From contig KZ111141.1 of NCBI GenBank assembly GCA_002077045.2, positions 60,598 to 124,597 on the forward strand: a stretch of 64,000 bases of DNA. The letters run 5' to 3'. This document shows positions 19,207 through 30,080 of this stretch, piece after piece. The position numbers were made by a program, and so were the translations under genes. This stretch comes from Rachicladosporium sp. CCFEE 5018. Lineage: Eukaryota; Ascomycota; Dothideomycetes; Cladosporiales; Cladosporiaceae. The notes beneath the pieces were generated by a model. The model was not told where the DNA came from and searched no databases. It worked only from the letters and a program-made list of their open reading frames with translations. Each line of letters opens with the position of its first letter. The first letter of the stretch is position 1.

Positions 19207-21088
19207 ATGGGCGCCGACTGCTCCCTCCCCTCCCACAAATACACCCAACTCTACCTTCCCGCCGACTGCTTTCGATCCTGCTGCCCCGGTCCACCAAACT
19301 GCGATAATCACCGCTCCCACGGCTCAAAGCGGAGTAAGTACTGGTACGTCGAGCGTGGAGGTAACGGGAAGGACCGGTACCACGACCCGTTTGACTATAT
19401 GGATCGCGTGTTCGCGCGAGGAGGGGCGATGCAGATGATGATGCCTGGAGGGTGGCCGGGGATGCTGATGCAGGGGCCGATGGGTATGGGAATGAATATG
19501 GGGTATGGCAATATGGCTGGGTATGCGAATGGGCACGGCAGTGGGCCTTATGGTGGCGGTTGTGGACCGGGAGGCATCATGGGTCCCGGACCATGGCCGG
19601 GAGGCTGGAAGCCGAGCAGCGAGTGGACAGGACGAGATTACAGTCTGCTCGGCGAGATCTTGCACGAGTACAGTGCGCGAGAGAAAGGCAAAGGTCGACT
19701 TCCATGGGGTCCATGGGGCGACATGACGATGCCGCCCTGGTGTCCACCTCCATCTTGGGCTGGACCACAATCCTGGACCGATCCTTACTCCAGTAGTGGC
19801 CGCAAGCCCTGGAATCCACCCTCCCAAGACAAAGACATCGACGCCCTGCTTGCGGCTCGCCTCCGCCAAATGTCGGCAGCGAACGACCCGCTCATGGCGA
19901 CCCAAGACTCCGCAGCAGCGAAGTCATACGCGGAGCAGATCTCCCAGCTGCACGACATGCTCTTCGGCTCCAACGCCGAGCAGAAGCAGAAACAATACCT
20001 GGAGAAACTATCGCAGAATTTCAGGCAAATGCAGACGAATGGCATGATGAACGATCCCGGTAGCTTACAGGCGCAGATCCAACAGTTACAAGCTCAGTTC
20101 GCCGCCGCTTTGGGAGGGCAAGGCTTGCCGGGTACGGGTGGCGCGGGAGCAGGAGGTGGGAGAGAGTCACTGGAGAGAGATCTGAGGCAGATGATGGCTG
20201 AGCGGGCGGCTGCGAATGGAATGAGGCGGAGAGGTGGCGATGGGCTGAGAGGGAGGAGACGACAAGGTGGCAGGTTTGACGCGGAGGACGATGATTGGGG
20301 CGACGAGTGGGAGGAGGATGAGAGGGATGGCGGAGGGAGAAGAGGGAATAGAGGCGGTATGTACGTACACCTGTCTCCTTCACGCTCTACAGATATATCG
20401 AATGGATCGCTGACGAGCTGTGATACTAGGCAGGACGAATGGTAGGAATGGATCCCGTCGTGGTCCTCCACGTCGACCACTTCGACCCAACAACAGCGGC
20501 CCTTCCGGTACCGGAGCCTTCCCAGACGCCGCGAGCAGCAACAATGGGGCTCTCGACCATCCCTACGCATCTAATCCCTACACCACCCAGCCTGCTAAGC
20601 CAAAAACCTTCCCCTCCAGCCCCCCCTTCCGCTCCACAATCCCCGTTCCAAACCCCCAGACCCAATCACATCACTACGCAGACGAGTCCTTCTACCCCTC
20701 CCGCCCAGCAGGTCCCTCGCCACCAACGCCCGATCGTCCACTGACGCCCGTCCCTTTGGCGGATCTACCGGACGAGATACGCCGGCCGCTGAGTCCGATG
20801 CATATGCCGGTGCCGAGACCAGGTGGACCCGGGGGACCTAGCGGGATGGGCTGGGGTTATGCTGCGAGGGTTGAGGAGGTGAAAGATATAGAGAGGGGGA
20901 GGGAATGGGGAGCAGGAGTAATGGGAATCGGCAGGCCGCCGACGTACGTGAGTCGTGAGGATATAGGGGCTGGGGTAGAGGGAAGGGAGGGTGTGCAGGG
21001 CTTCGCGGGGGCGAGGCGTGTGAGTTTCGGGGACATTGCACCGCTCGGACGGCAGGAGCCACCGCTTGGCGGGGTGAAGGAGGTATGA
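19207..21088 (+). CDS. Gly/Met/Pro-rich protein with MGxxCS start, unknown function
   Basis: I do not recognise this protein. Two exons, 19207-20356 and 20430-21088, with a GTATGT...TAG intron of 73 nt, give 602 residues. It begins MGADCS, with Gly2, Cys5 and Ser6 placed as in N-myristoylated and palmitoylated proteins. A Cys-rich segment (CFRSCCPGPPNC) follows, then a Met/Gly/Pro-rich region, a predicted helical part (about 210-300, ISQLHDMLFGS… and IQQLQAQFAAAL), an RGG/Arg-rich stretch with an acidic patch (AEDDDWGDEWEEDE), and a Pro-rich C-terminus. Membrane attachment is inferred from the N-terminus alone. It is convergent with SET9, 163 bp away. Confidence 0.75.
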
Positions 21089-21250
21089 GACTACCTATAG
21101 CTGAAAGCATGGCTGGGGTGTGGGTAAGGATGTTTGGCAGGTGTGAGCTATCTAGAGATATCTGTGATAGAGATCCTCCTCGCGCGCGTCGTACTCACGG
21201 CGATCGGGAATATCTGGTACACTCCCAAGCAATAGGTCCCGTGCAAGAGC

Positions 21251-24200
21251 TCAGCCACTTCGTCGTGATCGTCTCGCTGATATAGGCGCTGGAACTTTCT
21301 CAGCAATCTTGACACGCGGTGGTCGCCCTCGTCCACGCTTGACAGGCGTGACTTCTTCGACCTTGATGCCTCTGGACCGCCTGGCTGGAGCAGGCTTGGC
21401 CGTCTCGACGACCATCGCGCTCTTCCGTCTCTGCTTCAGCGGCGGCTGAACAGTCTTCCCATTCAAACTCTCACTCCTCCTCCGATCCGTCTCCCTCAAC
21501 CTTGCAACCCTCCCCTGCTTCTTCCCAACCTCCTCCTCGCTCTCCTGCCCCTCCTCCTCACTATCACTCCCCTCCCCCCTCGGCAAGAACCGATGAATAG
21601 TCCGATGATCCAGCACCCTCTCCTCATTGTCCCACTTCCCCTCCCTCTCACACTTAGGCCAATAAAACCCATACAACTTGCTATGCCTCTCGCACCTCGG
21701 ACACGCAATCCGCATCTCATAGCGCGTGCCATCCGATTGCAGGAAATCTTGGTCGCAGTTGCGGCAGGTGACGAAGCGATGCAAGGGAGTGGTGAGGAGG
21801 AGAGCGGGGTTGATGTGGTCGTGCTGGACGCGTGGGGGGCCGCGCTTCGGACGTGCTGTCTCTTCGTCGGGTGGTGAAGGGAGTGTGTCCGCTGGTGTAT
21901 GGTGAAGTGCGTTGCGGTAGCCGGAGGCCTCAAGGCTGGGAGTGAGCGATTCAGTTGCGTGGAGCCCGCGGACGGGTCTTCGTTGGGGAAAGCGGCCACG
22001 AGCTGCTGTTGCCGTGCCAGCTTTCATTGTCGCGTCGGGCATGTCCTCATCTTCGACAGGCGGAGTGTCGGTGGTGTACATGTTCACCATATCGCTCAGG
22101 ATGCTACCCTTCGAGAAGCCTTCGGGCGGGTCTGGCGAGTCGTTCAGTGAGGACGTCGACTCCGCCTTGTCGAGTTCACTGGAGCGGCTGAAGACCGACG
22201 ACATTGAACTCGACTCGGCGGGGCTCTGCAGCGTATCTGATGTGCTGTTCTCAGTCTCACGCTTCGTCTTGAGCGTCCTCGGCTTCTTCCGCGGCCGACC
22301 TAGTCCTCTCTTCACCGGCGCAGCATTGGGCACAGGGGAGAGCGGCACCTCAAAGACGTCATCTCTGTCTTTATCGCTGAGCTTTGCGTCGTCGACATTG
22401 ACGACGTTGCGCAAGCTGCTCTCACTGCGGACCTTCCTGAGGCCTTCAGTGCGGAGCTTTTGCACCTTCATTGTCGAGGTGATCTTTGTCTTCGTCGATG
22501 CTGTGGCCGGTGGCGAAGGGAATGGACTAGGCGCAGGGCTGCTCAGACCAGTGCTGTAGGCTGAAGTCTTGCTGGTAGTTTGTGGCGCGGCCAACGCCTT
22601 CAACGGCTTCGTGATGCCGAAATCCAGCTTACCTGCTGACTGCAAGCTTTCGAACTCATGGCATCCAGGTCGTTCGTCGCATGCACCGTCTAGTCCCATC
22701 GATCGTGATGCTGAGGTGCGAAGCCTGTGCCCGTTACCCAGATCCCGGCTGTTGAGCACGAAGCCGTCGTTGTCGTCATCGTCATCAACGTTTTCATCAT
22801 CAGCGTCTTCGTCTTGCTCTTCAATCTGACCACTAAGCGCTGCCGCGCCATTAATGTAATGCGAGGGCACGTCCTCTGGCTTCCAGCCCATTAGCTCGGC
22901 AGTCTCGCGGTTCACAGCGTCGATCTCATCCTGCACCGTACCAAGTGCTCGGCCCATGACATCGCAAAGCACGCCCACGCTGCGAGTAAGCCAGCTTTGT
23001 TTCCTGACGACTTCAATCTCTTCGTCCTCTTTTAATTCCTGCTTGACCTTCGGCTTCCGGCCCCGTCGCGCAGGTGGTTTGGACACCTCTGCATCAGACT
23101 CCTGGTCTTGAGCGCCATGTCGTTGCTCGAACCATTCGGCCATGATGTTGCGCGCATCTGCAGAGCTCAGAGGCTGACCATCTGCATCCTCCAGCAAGCG
23201 ATTGGCGGGTCTCCCAGCCTTGCCCTTCGGCTTCCGCCCAAAGCGGCCTCTTTTCTTCCTGAGGATCTGGCTCGTCTCACTCTCAGCCACTGCAGGACTT
23301 TCCATGCCTCTCTTCCTCTTCAACGCGCCTGGCCTAGGAGCGTCAAAGATGCTCCTCTCCCTCCTCGCTGCACTTCTCCTCTTCGGCTTAACCTCTTCGG
23401 CCTCTTCCTCAGACTCTTCTTCGCTACTACTCTCATGTAACATAGGTCCCTCCGGATCCCACCCGTTCCTTAGCAAGCGCTCGCACGTGGCGCAGAGACA
23501 TTCGCAGTTGTCCTGCCCGAAGTAGTCCTCTCCATAGGTGACCGTAATCTCCTCGCCAATAGCAATACTCCTCCTAGCCACGATATGAATCCCATGTGCT
23601 CCACTAGTAGACAGCTTAGCATTAGAGTCGCAGTCATGGTTCGCGAATCTCGCTGGACCAAGGAACAAGCTCGGTCGTTTCCTCCTCGATGAGATGACGA
23701 TACTGAAATCAGTGCGCGAAGACAGCTCTTTCTCCTCCCTCTCCGTCATCTCAACTTGGATCCCCGTAAGGTACTTCACCGGCTCGCCCTGCCGTATAAC
23801 CCTCCTTGCGGTGATGCATGCCTCATGTGTCACGATGGTGTAGCGATTGGTCGTGCCCACTTCGAAAGGGCAGTCCGGAAGGTAGATGTTGACATACTTT
23901 CGCAAGTGGCGTTCGAAGTGCTCTTTCTCGTCTGTGGAGCGCAGTGAGGAGAAGTATCGGGCCAGACCAGGGAGAGATAGTAATTTCCGTAGAGCGGTGA
24001 CGGGATCCTTGTTGATGATCGTGTCGCGACGGAGGATCGTGGTGATGGGCTCCTCAGTTATGGAGCGCGAGGGGTGAAAGTTGGGCTTCAGCTTACGGAT
24101 CGTGGACCAGAAGTAGACCTGTGCCGTATGTTGTCAGTGAATGCGAGTCTCGCAGTCAGACAGGATCAGGCTTACGCGATCCACCAGCGCATCAGTAATG

Positions 24201-24286
24201 ATGTCGTCGTAGTTGGCCAATTGCGAGAGGGTCAGTCCGCCCTTCTTCTTCAGTGCCTCCTCGAGGTCATTGACGTGAGGTGCCAT
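21251..24286 (-). CDS. SET9: Histone H4 Lys20 methyltransferase SET9 (Suv4-20 type)
   Basis: A nuclear SET-domain enzyme that methylates histone H4 Lys20. Exon 1 is 24176-24286 (37 codons, [20 protein letters not shown]), then a 57-nt intron, then exon 2 at 21251-24118; in all 992 residues. The helical N-terminus and SET domain span about 1-240. The key motifs are [14 protein letters not shown] (NHDC at 197-200), the [13 protein letters not shown] catalytic loop (to 237) and a post-SET CxCxxC at 242-249. A long low-complexity middle follows. AT-hook-like RGRP/GRP patches ([17 protein letters not shown]) and a Cys-rich segment (CRNC … CPRC … WPKC) typical of fungal Set9 lie in the last third. 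The start is fixed by homology with the copy at 46514-49543. Confidence 0.93.
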
Positions 24287-24802
24287 CGTTGCGCGTAGTC
24301 TCGTGATCGTCACTCCTCACTATCGCATAGTCACGCATCTCCTTGGCCGTATCATGTCCTCGAGGCTCTCGTAGTGATCAGGAGTGGCAGACGCATTCAC
24401 TGCAAGTGGAAGCGCCAATGTTCCTCAGGCTTTCTCTCAAAGGGCTGATTTTAGAGTGAGGCTGGCGTCCGGATGCGGCAGAGACATTCCTCGTGCATCT
24501 TCCCCGCGCGAACAGTCTAGACGTGATTGTGGCGATAGTGAAGCGTCGCGACTCTTCGTGTAGGCATTGTTATGCAGCAAACTCACTGCAGTAATTATTG
24601 TGAATGGCATTCAGGTACCGCACTCACCAGCCCCCCCCCTTGTCATCTGCATGTGCATGAGATGTTGCGCGCCGGCTTCTTCGGCATGCTGATCCGAGAT
24701 GGCGCTAGTATCGAGTATCAATGAACCTCGAACGAAGACGGAAACCCTGAGGTTATTAGGATAATCACTCACATTGCTCCTGGAGGCACCATTATCGCCA
24801 TC
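24287..24802. promoter_or_regulatory. Divergent promoter of SET9 and mitochondrial uL14
   Basis: About 515 bp between divergent starts. It contains a short poly-C tract near 24640 and a block of about 130 bp (24600-24730) conserved in the other copy. A 66-codon minus-strand frame at 24611-24811 exists in both copies, but about nine of its codons differ in amino acid, which argues against coding. Confidence 0.45.
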
Positions 24803-25268
24803 ATGATCCAACTAAAGGTACACACTGCCCCCCATATCCTCATGTCCACCTCCAAGCTAACGGAGAGGTGGTCAGACAATGCTAAACGTAATCGACAACT
24901 CCGGCGCCGCGCTGGCAGAATGCATCCAAGTCCTCAAAATGAAGCGCGCAGCCTCCATAGGCGACCGCATAGTCATAGTCGTCCAGAAACAGCGCTCCTT
25001 CGGCCCCGAAACCGCCTCTTCCTCCAAGTCCACAGTCTCCTCAGCAAACAAAGTTCGTCGCGGGGATATCAGGCACGCGGTGGTGGTGAGGACGGCGAAG
25101 CAGGTGCAAAGGAAGGATGGGAGCGTGGTAAAGTTTGGGGATAATGCTTGCGTGTTGATCTCCAAGGCGGGGGAGCCGATAGGGACGCGGCTGAGCGGAG
25201 TGGTGGGAAGGGAGTTGAGGGAACGGGGATGGGGGAAGGTGTTGAGTTTGGCGCCGATGCATTTGTGA
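24803..25268 (+). CDS. MRPL38: Mitochondrial ribosomal protein uL14m
   Basis: Large-subunit protein uL14 of the mitochondrial ribosome (yeast Mrpl38). Exon 1 is only 15 nt (MIQLK, 24803-24817), followed by a 58-nt intron and exon 2 at 24876-25268; in all 135 residues. The splice gives MIQLKTMLNVIDNSGAALAE, the expected start of L14. The L14 core is visible in VVVQKQ-type and RRGDIRHAVVVR segments, ending in the typical GVVGRELRERGWGKVLSLAP. Length fits bacterial-type L14. The intron does not align with the intron of the sister copy although the adjoining exon is identical for its first 135 bp or so. Confidence 0.9.
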
Positions 25269-25985
25269 GTGTTGCATGGAGCAGAAACGAACGGTTGGAG
25301 ACTGGAGAGAAGCAGTCCAGATGAGGAGCGCGGACGGGGACGGACGATGGGCAAGTTGCATCGCGAGGATATGGTCTTGGATTGCGAGGGCGCGGGCCAA
25401 TGCAGCACGAGAGGGGATTTGACAAAGAGGTGCCGACGGCACCGTCCCATGCGCGATTCCATGCGCGCGGTAACATCAGCCGTCAGGATCGCAATGTGCT
25501 TGGTATGTTGAGGCGGTGATGAAGAAGCAGCCTGCTGCACCTGCAGGCCGATCCACCAAATACCACTCTGCAAGAGCCCGGCAGGAGGGACGACGAAAGC
25601 ACTCGAATGTACCAATACATGTACGATAAAGGACCACTGCATAGGGGATGATGCTTGATGGAGTTACATTAGGGAAGACTAGTATCACTCCGCGCACCGA
25701 TGCAGCCTGAAGTCATGTCCTTCACTCCGTCATTCCAGGTATCGACGACCAATTCATCCATTCCGTCCAGCGCCAGCGCTAGACCCATCATGCTCAGTCG
25801 CAAAACCGTTCGTAGGGTATACTTCGCCAAAAACAAGGATTACGCCGAGGTGTCATCCCAGACGCCACCGCCACCCGCAAGTCATAATCATGATACAGCC
25901 GCTAAGTCCATCGGATGAACCCCAGCAAAACTAGTCTCTCCTACTCCGCTGTCGTCGTTCCTCGTCACCACATATCAGGTCTCCC
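25269..25985. other. Convergent spacer
   Basis: About 720 bp between two convergent genes. I see no gene, RNA or mobile element. It diverges strongly from the equivalent interval 50526-51250, apart from a short conserved block near 25810-25850 (TAGGGTATACTTCGCCAAA). Confidence 0.4.
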
Positions 25986-27248
25986 TCACAACGGCAACCC
26001 GCTCGCGATCCTCTCCCTCTTCACCACCTCCAACTCCGGCTCCTCGACAGCCTTGACTTTCTCCTCATATTGCTTGTAAAGCCCCCTCACACCATCTCTC
26101 CATTCCACAAACCTGCCCAGCCCTCCCTTGGCATCCCACTCGTCGCCCTTTGTCTTGAACTCCTCAAGCTTCCCATGATCAGCATGAACAGGATGAGCGA
26201 TGCTCGCGTACCCGCCATGCGAGTACTCGTGCGCGAGCGTATCCTGGTCTATGCCGAACGCTTTGAAGCGTCTGAGGGAGTTTTTGTTGAGGTCTTCGAG
26301 CTCGGCGTGGAACTGCCGGAGGTAGGTTTCCCAGGCGTTCTCGTCAAAGGTTGCGGAGGGGTTGACTGGGGAGGTGGGCAGAGTAGCGGTGGATGGGAGG
26401 GTGGTGGGAGGTGGATGGCACGAGAGAGGGTAGGTGCCAGGGATGACGACGAGGACGGGAGGGGAGGCCGCGGCTGATGTAGCAGGTGTGGTGGCGCCGG
26501 TGGTCGGGGCGGTGGAGACTGGCGTATTGGCCGGTACGGATGGCAGTGCGCTACTCGGTGGAGAGAGAGGCTCAGCATTTACGGGCATGACGAGCTGGCT
26601 ATTAACCTTTACTAGATCAGGTGTGGTGATCTTGCCGGCATCGACAGGATTCGCCGGCGTGACTGGCGCGACGCTGAGCTGAGGAGTGAAGGGCGGGGAT
26701 TCCATGCCAACACCCATGTTCGGCATGGGCGCGACCAGCACGGCGGGCTTTTGCGTGGTGGTAGTTGGCACCGGCAACATAGGAGGAGCCAGCTGAGGAC
26801 CAGGAGACACAGGTCCAACAAGCGGCGACTGAGCACCAGACACAGTCGGTGGAGTCTCGGCCTCGAGCGGGATATGCGAAGTCGTACTCTCCTCCTCCGA
26901 ACCCCGATACACCCAGTGAACGCGTGTCAGATGCGCAGTCGATGCCTTGTCCGGCCACCCCCTCGTGACAGCCTTAGCCCTCAGCTTGCCAATACGCTCA
27001 AGCGCCGTCTCCAGCGCAGCGCCAGCCTGAGCCCAATCATTAGCCGCGAGCAGGATCTTACTGGGCAGCAGCTTTGGGTCGTTCAGCTCCTTGGGCATGA
27101 GGAAAGGAGCGAGGTGCTTGTCATCGTAGGAGAAGGTGTCGCCGGCGAAGTTATCGCTCGTGGACTTTGCGGGGACGCGTTGCTTGGACCAGATGTTGCG
27201 GGTGTTGTCTTGGGGGCGTATCCAGGAAAGGCGGGTCTTGTCGGTCAT
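25986..27248 (-). CDS. Conserved protein of unknown function with Pro/Thr-rich linker
   Basis: I do not recognise this protein. From ATG 27248 it has 420 residues. The N-terminal part (MTDKTRLSWIRPQDNTRNIW … LLAANDWAQAGAALETALER) and the C-terminal part (NAWETYLRQFHAELEDLNKN … LGRFVEWRDG … KVKAVEEPELE) look folded and helical. They are joined by a long Pro/Thr/Ser/Ala-rich linker. An open frame continues upstream to 27722, but between the two copies nearly every substitution there changes the amino acid, unlike in the body of the gene. I therefore take it as 5' leader and start at 27248. The copy is at 51251-52516. Confidence 0.7.
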   Translation of the reverse strand: MTDKTRLSWIRPQDNTRNIWSKQRVPAKSTSDNFAGDTFSYDDKHLAPFLMPKELNDPKLLPSKILLAANDWAQAGAALETALERIGKLRAKAVTRGWPDKASTAHLTRVHWVYRGSEEESTTSHIPLEAETPPTVSGAQSPLVGPVSPGPQLAPPMLPVPTTTTQKPAVLVAPMPNMGVGMESPPFTPQLSVAPVTPANPVDAGKITTPDLVKVNSQLVMPVNAEPLSPPSSALPSVPANTPVSTAPTTGATTPATSAAASPPVLVVIPGTYPLSCHPPPTTLPSTATLPTSPVNPSATFDENAWETYLRQFHAELEDLNKNSLRRFKAFGIDQDTLAHEYSHGGYASIAHPVHADHGKLEEFKTKGDEWDAKGGLGRFVEWRDGVRGLYKQYEEKVKAVEEPELEVVKRERIASGLPL

Positions 27249-28081
27249 GCTGGCGAAGGCCGGTGTCGTGTTCGCTCGACTTGTAGGAAGCTGAGAGATG
27301 CGCAGGGCGAGATGATGACTATCGTATAGATTCTGTCGTGCTGGGTTGTGTAAGTGAAAGTGATCGAGTTCGTCGTCCTGGTTGGATTGAGTAATGTGAA
27401 ACGAGTGTGGTGGTGAATGAAAGCGAGGGTCAACGCAAACCCATGCGAGAGAAAGGTCGCTCGGACAAAGCAGTGAAGCAGCGATTGAGCACGTGGAGTG
27501 CCTTCCGTGAGTGAGATGCCGTGACGCAGTGCCAAGACTGGGTGTTCTTTTGGGACTCGTGGGAGGCAGGAGCAAATGTGATGAAGCAGTCTCGCTGTCG
27601 CATAGAGCGCACAGCTTCGGAGACCGAAGATCGATCGGATAAACAGGGAACGAGTGCGATATGACTGCGGACAAGAGACCTTTCTCATGATTTGTTCTGA
27701 GAGTTAGAGCTTGTGAGCACAACGCAAATCCGTGACTGTGGTCGATAATTTCCTGCAGGCTCCCGTAACTGTGTGATAGTCAACAGTTTGACGTGTTTAT
27801 ATGAGCGCGGTATAGTCAGAGACGGAGTAGACGCCAAGGAAAGGAGTCTTTGTAGAAGAGACAAGGAAAGCTGTACTGCAAGCAGCGGCTCACCAAGTAT
27901 CTCGAACAGGTCTCTTACCAACGTGTATGCGCTAGTCAAATTATCAGGAGTATTGAGCAAACCGCCTGCTGTCATCAATACCATCGCGGCAGCGATGCGG
28001 AGACCGTACGCCCAGGAACAAGAGTGAGATCGGGTACAGGAGGGTGCACGAGGTACTTGTATTTTCCCCAACATTCCACGA
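27249..28081. other. Spacer and 5' leader of unknown gene
   Basis: About 830 bp between the ESS1 stop and the start of the unknown gene. The part adjoining 27248 is an accidental open-frame leader, described under that gene. I see no other gene. Confidence 0.4.
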
Positions 28082-28988
28082 TCACTCGAGCCTAGAACAA
28101 AGCATTTGTTAGCCAACCACGCCTCTCCAATTGCGGGTTCCTGCATAGAAGTGCCTAAAATTCCAGTGCAGTGGTTTCGTGACCACAACACAGGTCGTAC
28201 GCAAAGACGATAGGGCAGTAATGGAAATTGCACGGACATACCTCTCAATGATGTGAAGTCCAGAAGCGGTCTCCACGATCGGCGAGATCTCACCAGGCTT
28301 CAGCGCGAACGAAGCCTCCTCAAATTCCTTTTGCATATCACCATGGCCGAAGAAGCCGCTGTATCAGGGTGTCAGCCGTGGTCTCACAAGAATTACGCAT
28401 ATCATCCAGATGCCAAGCTCATCACCACGTGCCAATCGACATCGTGCAAAGACAAAGCATCGTAACACGAGGTCATTCAATCCAGTCAGTCGGGAAGAAC
28501 TTACAGATCACCTCGCTTCCTCGCCGAGCTACAATCACTCTCAGTCGTCGCCAAATCCCCCAAACTACTCTCACCACTCTTGATCCTCCCCTCATGCGCC
28601 TCAATGATCTCCCTCGCCTCGTCCTTGGACCTCGTAATCTGCGCTTCACGCCACGAAGACGCACGTCTCGAATCGCGGTGCTTGACGAGCAGGTGGGCGC
28701 ATCGGATCTTGCCTTCAAGGGATTGTTGGTCCATGGTGCCGTCGCGGCCGAGCTGCGCCGTGTGGTACTGGCCCATGTAGTGTTTGAGAGACTCACTGTC
28801 AGTGCCCTCTGGGGGTTCCCAGCGCGATTCTTTGGTGCCTGGGTTGAAGTAGTACGGGAGGTTCTTGCTGTTTGAGTGGCGAACTTCCTGGTGCTGCCGT
28901 CAGAAGACTGGGTGGTCACATGTCGGGTTCTCTACGATATTGCGAGGGGTCATACCCAGCCGGCGGGGAGTCCTGTCGCCTGTGCCAT
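28082..28988 (-). CDS. ESS1: Pin1/Ess1-type peptidyl-prolyl isomerase
   Basis: A parvulin isomerase acting on phospho-Ser/Thr-Pro bonds, notably in the RNA polymerase II CTD. Exons are 28956-28988, 28505-28887, 28242-28358 and 28082-28091, giving 180 residues. The WW domain has W11 and W34 ([14 protein letters not shown] … [13 protein letters not shown]). The isomerase domain holds the catalytic Cys130 in [13 protein letters not shown] and continues [20 protein letters not shown] to [10 protein letters not shown]. The introns are 68, 146 and 150 nt, the last two long for this region. The final exon is 10 nt, encoding the end of Arg, Leu, Glu and stop. I chose it because IERLE matches fungal homologues and both copies keep it. 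An unspliced ending would add unrelated residues. Confidence 0.88.
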
Positions 28989-29555
28989 GATTATCAGTGA
29001 GCGGGTTTCGTGGTCCGCGAGCTTCCCCAGGTTCCTGAGCAGCGGGACTCACCATTGCGCTTTCTCCGCAAATTGGGGAACCCTGGTGCTGCGTGTGTGG
29101 AGTGTGGGGAATGGACGACACGCTTTGGGGATATGAGCGACTTATCGTTCGTTGATGGTCAAGATACAGTCTTACAAACCAGTTCAGATGAGCAGAGACA
29201 GCACGCGACCCTGGCAACGAAGTGGGGCCTCGGCTTGGCACCGCTGCTTCACTCCCGACTAGGCGGTATTCTGGTGTACACTTCACTGCATCATTATCTT
29301 TGGGAGAAATGTATTACGAACTCCTACGGGGAACGCCGCTACGCTGCATGACATTGACTGTCATCATGCAATACAAAGTGCGGGTATATTTGTACAAGCA
29401 CCGCGTTTGCACATCTCATCTCCCGAGGCTGGAGCTCGCCTACTACACCACGAATACCTGTACAACGTGTCCCTTCGAGAAATGTGGGTATGCTATCTAA
29501 TTATTGGCAGACGCGCTCTTTGTTCGTTCACTCGTGATATGATCCTCGAATCCAA
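28989..29555. other. Spacer between ESS1 and VPS72
   Basis: About 570 bp between the ESS1 start and the VPS72 stop, both minus strand. No gene is seen. From about 29423 onward it becomes nearly identical to the other copy. Confidence 0.4.
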
Positions 29556-29833
29556 TCATCCGCCGAACCCCTCAACGACTCCCTTAGCCGGACGTCCCAT
29601 TCTTCCATAGCTAGGCCCGACCCACGCACCTAGCACACCACTCCAAGCGCACCCTCCGGCAAGCACTCTCTGCAGAATCTTGTAGACTTGCATATCAGCA
29701 TACTCCAGCCCCGTCTTCGGATCCCTGTACTTTGCCTTCCAGCCTGTGACAGCACACAGGGCTTTGGCCGGCGGATCTGGAGGCACGCCTTCGGTGCGCG
29801 GACGGACTGATTTGGTAAGGTAGCGCGATTCGT
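29556..29833 (-). CDS. VPS72: VPS72/YL1 C-terminus, truncated by gap
   Basis: The last 92 codons of the SWR1-complex subunit VPS72, containing the YL1_C domain (ALCAVTGWKAKYRDPKTGLE, ADMQVYKILQRVL). The reading frame runs straight into the N gap, so about 540 upstream residues are missing here. The complete sister gene is at 54858-56768. From about 29423 to the gap the two copies differ at only about one base. This looks like a contig end and not a biological truncation. Confidence 0.9.
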
Positions 29834-29933
29834 NNNNNNNNNNNNNNNNNNNNNNNNNNNNNNNNNNNNNNNNNNNNNNNNNNNNNNNNNNNNNNNNNNN
29901 NNNNNNNNNNNNNNNNNNNNNNNNNNNNNNNNN
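29834..29933. other. Assembly gap of 100 N
   Basis: A second run of exactly 100 N. It interrupts VPS72 on its left, and the sequence on its right is the same as that right of the first gap. Confidence 0.99.
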
Positions 29934-30080
29934 ATTTTCTTCTACACTCACGCAATATGGATTCCCGCCCTTCTCGAGCACCACTGCTGAACATCGTCGA
30001 CTGGAAGAATCTGGAGCGTGGCCTTTGATAAGCTCCCGAACGAGGCCCATTGCAGGGCCTTGCGTCACAGGCCCCGGCAT
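29934..30080 (-). CDS. Possible 5' gene fragment at gap, repeat copy
   Basis: Identical to 4744-4890: 49 codons from ATG 30080 running into the gap. Unrecognised. That the same fragment abuts both gaps points to a shared contig end. Confidence 0.2.

Noticed and set aside
24611..24811. 66-codon minus-strand frame upstream of uL14m, open in both copies
   Set aside because: About nine of 66 codons change amino acid between copies, and it overlaps the uL14m start region; it is probably conserved promoter sequence.
27249..27722. 158-codon extension of the unknown Pro/Thr-rich protein
   Set aside because: Between the two copies about a dozen differences in this part nearly all change the amino acid, so it behaves as leader and not as coding sequence.
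29556..30080. 175-codon frame fusing MPGPVTQGPA… to the VPS72 C-terminus across the second gap
   Set aside because: The join passes through 100 N. The complete VPS72 at 54858-56768 has a different upstream sequence, so the fusion is an artefact.
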